Position numbers and translations under genes: made by a program. 27,349 bases of DNA, taken from Saccoglossus kowalevskii (Eukaryota > Hemichordata > Enteropneusta > Harrimaniidae). Within the stretch, counting starts at the first letter, position 1; each line of letters opens with the position of its first letter. Positions 24,325 through 27,349 of the stretch are shown here, piece by piece. Below the pieces are notes generated by a model. That model made no database searches. It was not told the DNA's origin and was given only the letters and a program-made list of their open reading frames with translations. The stretch lies in contig NW_003123911.1 in assembly GCF_000003605.2 (NCBI RefSeq), positions 51,112-78,460 of the forward strand, in the 5' to 3' direction.

Positions 24325-26416
24325 CTAACAAGGAGATTAAGAAAATGACAAAAAAGTTAAGTCAAGGATTTTTAGGATGAGGGTAAGCAACTGATGAAAT
24401 GATATGCAAAAAAGATCCCAATTGATCAGAAAATTGCAAGACAAACATATGTTTCTAGAAATACTAAATGAGCAAATCTGCAAAACTGGTTAATGATTGT
24501 CTCTGGCAGTTTTTGACTTTTGGACATTCTCTGACATATAAATAGAAACTTCACCAGTTTCTTGTCTTTGCGTAAAGATATCCCCAACAAAACTTTCCAC
24601 TATGCGTTTCAACAATATAACAACATATTCCATGTAAATTTGTCAACTTTGAATTCGTTTTTTTCCTGACTTTGTAAACTGTTTGTTATCATTTTACAGT
24701 CAGCTAGTGTAACGATCTAGACATATAAGTTTTGTTTACTAGACTTAAATTATTTTTTTTCAAAACATAACTGTGGGGTACAATATGACACCAACTTAGG
24801 TCTAATATAGAAGCAAATCTACCAAGTTTTCATTCTCTTTTCCCAACTTTATAGGCTGCTTTCCAACGGTCACTTCATGTGGTCAGATATAAACACTTCT
24901 ACAACTTCACTTGGAAATCAAACATCATTTAGTTTCCGTTGAAAATCACCAACAATTTCATCACTATGTTCATTTGAGTTTTTCATGCAAGTTTAAAAAT
25001 TGCTGTAGACCCAGAAACACAATATGACGCAAGAAACAATCATAATCAAATTAGTAACATACACCTGCAATAATGGACAGTGTGTTAACAACCAAGTGCA
25101 AATACATACCTCAACAATAGCTCCATCTGGTAGTCTCAGAAAATGACGGAATAATTCTCGGAGTCCATCTAAATGTATTTTATGTATAGACACGTGGGAA
25201 GTAATTTCACGTCTTCCTTGTTTTACTTGTCTGTGTTCACCATTAGCATCCCAGACTACTTCCTCTACCTGCATTATAATCATATTATAAGTATGGCATT
25301 GATTCCCCATGTACATTTTATTTACCAATTTTCCATTTGTGCACCCTAACATACTGATTCCCTTTTCATGCACCCTAACTTACTGATTCCCCTTTCATGC
25401 ACCTTAACTTACCGATTTCCCTTTCATTCACCATTAACTCAACTTTTTCATTTACCCTCAACTTACTGATTCCCCTTTCATGCAACCTAAACTTACTGAT
25501 TCCCCTTTCATGCAACCTAACTTACTGATTCCCCTTTCATGCAACCTAACTTACTGATTCCCTTTTCATGCACCCTAACTTACTGCTTCACCTTTCATGC
25601 ACCCTAACTTACTGATTCTCATTTTATGCACCCTAACTTACTGATTCCCCTTTCATGCAACCTAACTTACTGATTCCCTTTTCATGCACCCTAACTTACT
25701 GCTTCACCTTTCATGCACCCTAACTTACTGATTCTCATTTTATGCACCCTAACTTACTGATTCCTCTTTCATGCACCCTAACTTACTGATTCCCTTTCCA
25801 TGCACCCTAACTTACTGCTTCACCTTCCATGCACCCTAACTTACTGATTCTCATTTTATGCACCCTAACTTACTGATTCCTCTTTCATGCACCCTAACTT
25901 ACTGATTCCCTTTTCATGCACCCTAACTTACTGCTTCACCTTTCATGGACCCTAACTTACTGATTCTCATTTTATGCACCCTAACTTACTGATTCCTCTT
26001 TCATGCACCCCAATTTACTGATTCCTCTGTCATACACCCTAACTTACTGCTTCACCTTTCATGCACCCTAACTTACTGATTCTCATTTTATGCACCCTAA
26101 CTTACTGATTCCTCTTTCATGCACCCTAATTTACTGATTCCTCTGTCATACACCCTAACTTACTGATTCCCCTTTATGCACCCTAACTTACTGATTCCCC
26201 TTTCATACACCCTAACTTACCGATTCCTCTTCCCATACATAGTCATACACTGCAGTCTTTTGCCTTTCCCCTTCTTCACCTCGCCATTGCTCAGCTTTCT
26301 TCACAATATAGGTCAGTTCGTGGACACTTAATTCCAAATCATATGGAACAAAGAACTCCTCACTGAGACCATGCAAACGATGGAAAGTATCCAACATACG
26401 GCCATTGTTATGTAAC
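24094..26416 (-). CDS. Minus-strand gene, 3' three exons (partial), unrecognised protein
   Basis: Three exons (26416-26221, 25268-25110, 24324-24094) join in frame to give about 194 C-terminal residues. The first begins in phase 2, so upstream exons must exist. Codon order and splice sites are clean: GTAAGT and GTATGT donors, CTATTGTAG, ATAATGCAG and CTTGTTAG acceptors. The product looks soluble and intracellular, rich in charged residues, with an acidic end. It reads like a conserved animal housekeeping protein; C12orf4/FERRY3 crossed my mind but this is only a guess. It is tail-to-tail with the protease gene, with about 4 kb between stop codons. Confidence 0.75.
24325..25109 (-). other. Intron of the minus-strand gene (785 bp)
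   Basis: AT-rich, no repeat or exon recognised. Confidence 0.75.
25110..25268 (-). CDS. Penultimate exon of the minus-strand gene
   Basis: 53 codons, phase 0 at both ends. It begins VEEVVWDANGEHRQVKQGRR, has an ITSHVSIHKIHLDGLRELF segment and ends LPDGAIVE. Mixed helix and strand character; no known motif. Confidence 0.82.
25269..26220 (-). other. Intron of the minus-strand gene (952 bp), mostly satellite
   Basis: Apart from about 75 bases next to its acceptor, the intron is the 29-bp array listed separately. Confidence 0.88.
25344..26232. repeat. 29-bp minisatellite containing a 5' splice-site motif
   Basis: About 30 units of CACCCTAACTTACTGATTCC plus a variable CTTTCATG-type tail. Variants recur in order (tails TTTTC, CACCTTTC, CATTTTA and TCTTTC), giving a higher-order repeat of about four units (~116 bp). 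On the minus strand nearly every unit reads GAATCAGTAAGTTAGGGTG. The last unit is the true exon/intron junction (GAATCG then GTAAGTTAGGGTG), so the array overlaps about 11 exon bases at 26221-26232. Confidence 0.95.
26221..26416 (-). CDS. Most 5' visible exon of the minus-strand gene
   Basis: 65 codons after one leading base (phase 2 start). It reads LHNNGRMLDTFHRLHGLSEE, then FFVPYDLELSVHELTYIVKK, then AEQWRGEEGERQ, ending VYDYVWEEES at donor GTAAGT. The predicted helix around ELTYIVKKAEQW is the clearest structural feature. Family unknown. Confidence 0.82.
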
Positions 26417-27349
26417 CTACAATAGATATAAATCACATGGTCAATATGGTCATTAAAATTCACTGTTTGCTGCACTTCATTTTAAAGAACAGAGGTCATC
26501 ACAGTCGGTCATCACATCATAATGGTTGCTATGAAAAACACACATGCTGACAACAACTATCTACCTTTAAGATATAAATTAGACAGCGCCCTCAGTGCCA
26601 ACTTTTCCAAAAAATAGATCACTCTCAAACTACTGCAAATGCATTACTACAGTCCCTCCACACCCGGTTATGAAACACTATTGTCAAAAGGTGTGAACGA
26701 GCTTAGATCGAGAAACAATGCGTGTTTCAGCCTTCCAGCTGAAGTGATGACGTCATAGTTCACGCTGAAGCGCTCACACTGAGGTCGGTCGTTGATCGAG
26801 TCGGAGAAATCAACGTAGTGTAATAGTTTCTTCAAATATAATTCGTAATTGACGCTAATATTTGAGTTTATTTAGTTTTCAGGAACATCTAGAGTGAATA
26901 TTAGGTCGTGTATGTCGTTTTTATTCAAGGTATCAAATGATTTGTGACTGGGAACTTCAGGGGCAGTTTTAGAATCCGTCATTGCATTTGTGTTATGACG
27001 ATGTCGGTAGTTTTGACCCAAATTGTTGACACTTTATCGAATATATAATGATAATTTTTCGAATTATCTTAAATTGAATAGGATTTTACCAGGTTAATTC
27101 AGTTTATTGCGTTATAGGACATATATTAAAATTGAAATCGTTTATTTCGCAACTCGTTTGTTTTTTTGTGTGTAAAACAAAATGGCTGCCACTCGGTAGA
27201 TCGGTTTCATTTTTGAAAACGTTGTGCTTTCGTTGCTGATTATATACATATATTCATCAATATTTACTGATAGACAGTAATGCTAGTTTTCTGTTCACAT
27301 TTATTCTTATTTTGTGTATATTGTTTCCTGAAACGACAGCGATTTTGTA
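26417..27349. other. Upstream stretch without a recognised exon
   Basis: The preceding exon of the minus-strand gene was not found here, so it probably lies past the window end. A palindromic TGACGTCA (CRE-type) occurs at 26748-26755 in a locally GC-richer patch, but no promoter can be assigned from that alone. Confidence 0.4.

Noticed and set aside
24993-25109. Longer reading of the 25110-25268 exon into flanking DNA (24993-25373)
   Set aside because: Clean acceptor and donor sites bound the exon in phase 0 and the flanks lie in introns.
25344-26232. Telomere-like CCCTAA motifs
   Set aside because: CCCTAA occurs once per 29-base unit, not as a hexamer array, so it is not interstitial telomere sequence.
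26748-26755. TGACGTCA as promoter of the minus-strand gene
   Set aside because: No first exon or start site could be placed nearby; a single eight-base motif is not enough.

Overview
The window is animal genomic DNA: AT-rich, intron-rich, with GT-AG introns, metazoan extracellular domains and many non-coding repeats. It most resembles a marine invertebrate, but no sequence here fixes the phylum, so that is inference. No prokaryotic operon, CRISPR array, rRNA or tRNA gene was seen.

The centre (5833-19877, + strand) holds one well-supported gene of 13 recognisable coding exons. It encodes a predicted 666-residue membrane-anchored serine protease: a hydrophobic anchor, one Frizzled cysteine-rich domain (FZ), seven LDL-receptor class A modules (one exon each), and a trypsin-type protease domain with an intact His475/Asp525/Ser617 triad and Asp611 at the S1 specificity position. 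The parts resemble the corin/enteropeptidase class of type II transmembrane serine proteases. Unlike vertebrate corin there is one FZ, an uninterrupted run of seven LDLa modules, and no scavenger-receptor (SRCR) domain. Every junction from the anchor through the LDLa run is phase 1, the signature of exon shuffling. About 1.5 kb before the FZ exon lies a decayed copy of that exon which has lost two of its ten cysteines and is split by a TA-flanked insertion.

The right side (24094-26416, - strand) holds the last three exons of a second gene, tail-to-tail with the protease gene. Its 5' part lies outside the window or was not found. The protein is soluble-looking, with an acidic C terminus, and I do not recognise it with confidence.

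The rest is repeat-rich. A 1.9 kb foldback-like element lies at about 2186-4095, with related short copies near 12163, 17379 and 21726. There are several hairpin or MITE-like elements and at least six tandem arrays. The most striking pattern is that tandem repeats coincide with splice signals. A 29-bp array of about 30 units runs into the 5' splice site of a minus-strand exon and repeats that donor. A 112-bp array runs into the 3' splice site of the third LDLa exon and repeats an acceptor-like segment. A TATTC microsatellite directly forms the polypyrimidine tract of the seventh LDLa exon. No wholly new biochemical system could be demonstrated; the most unusual signals are the domain layout, the decayed FZ exon and the splice-site-bearing satellites.
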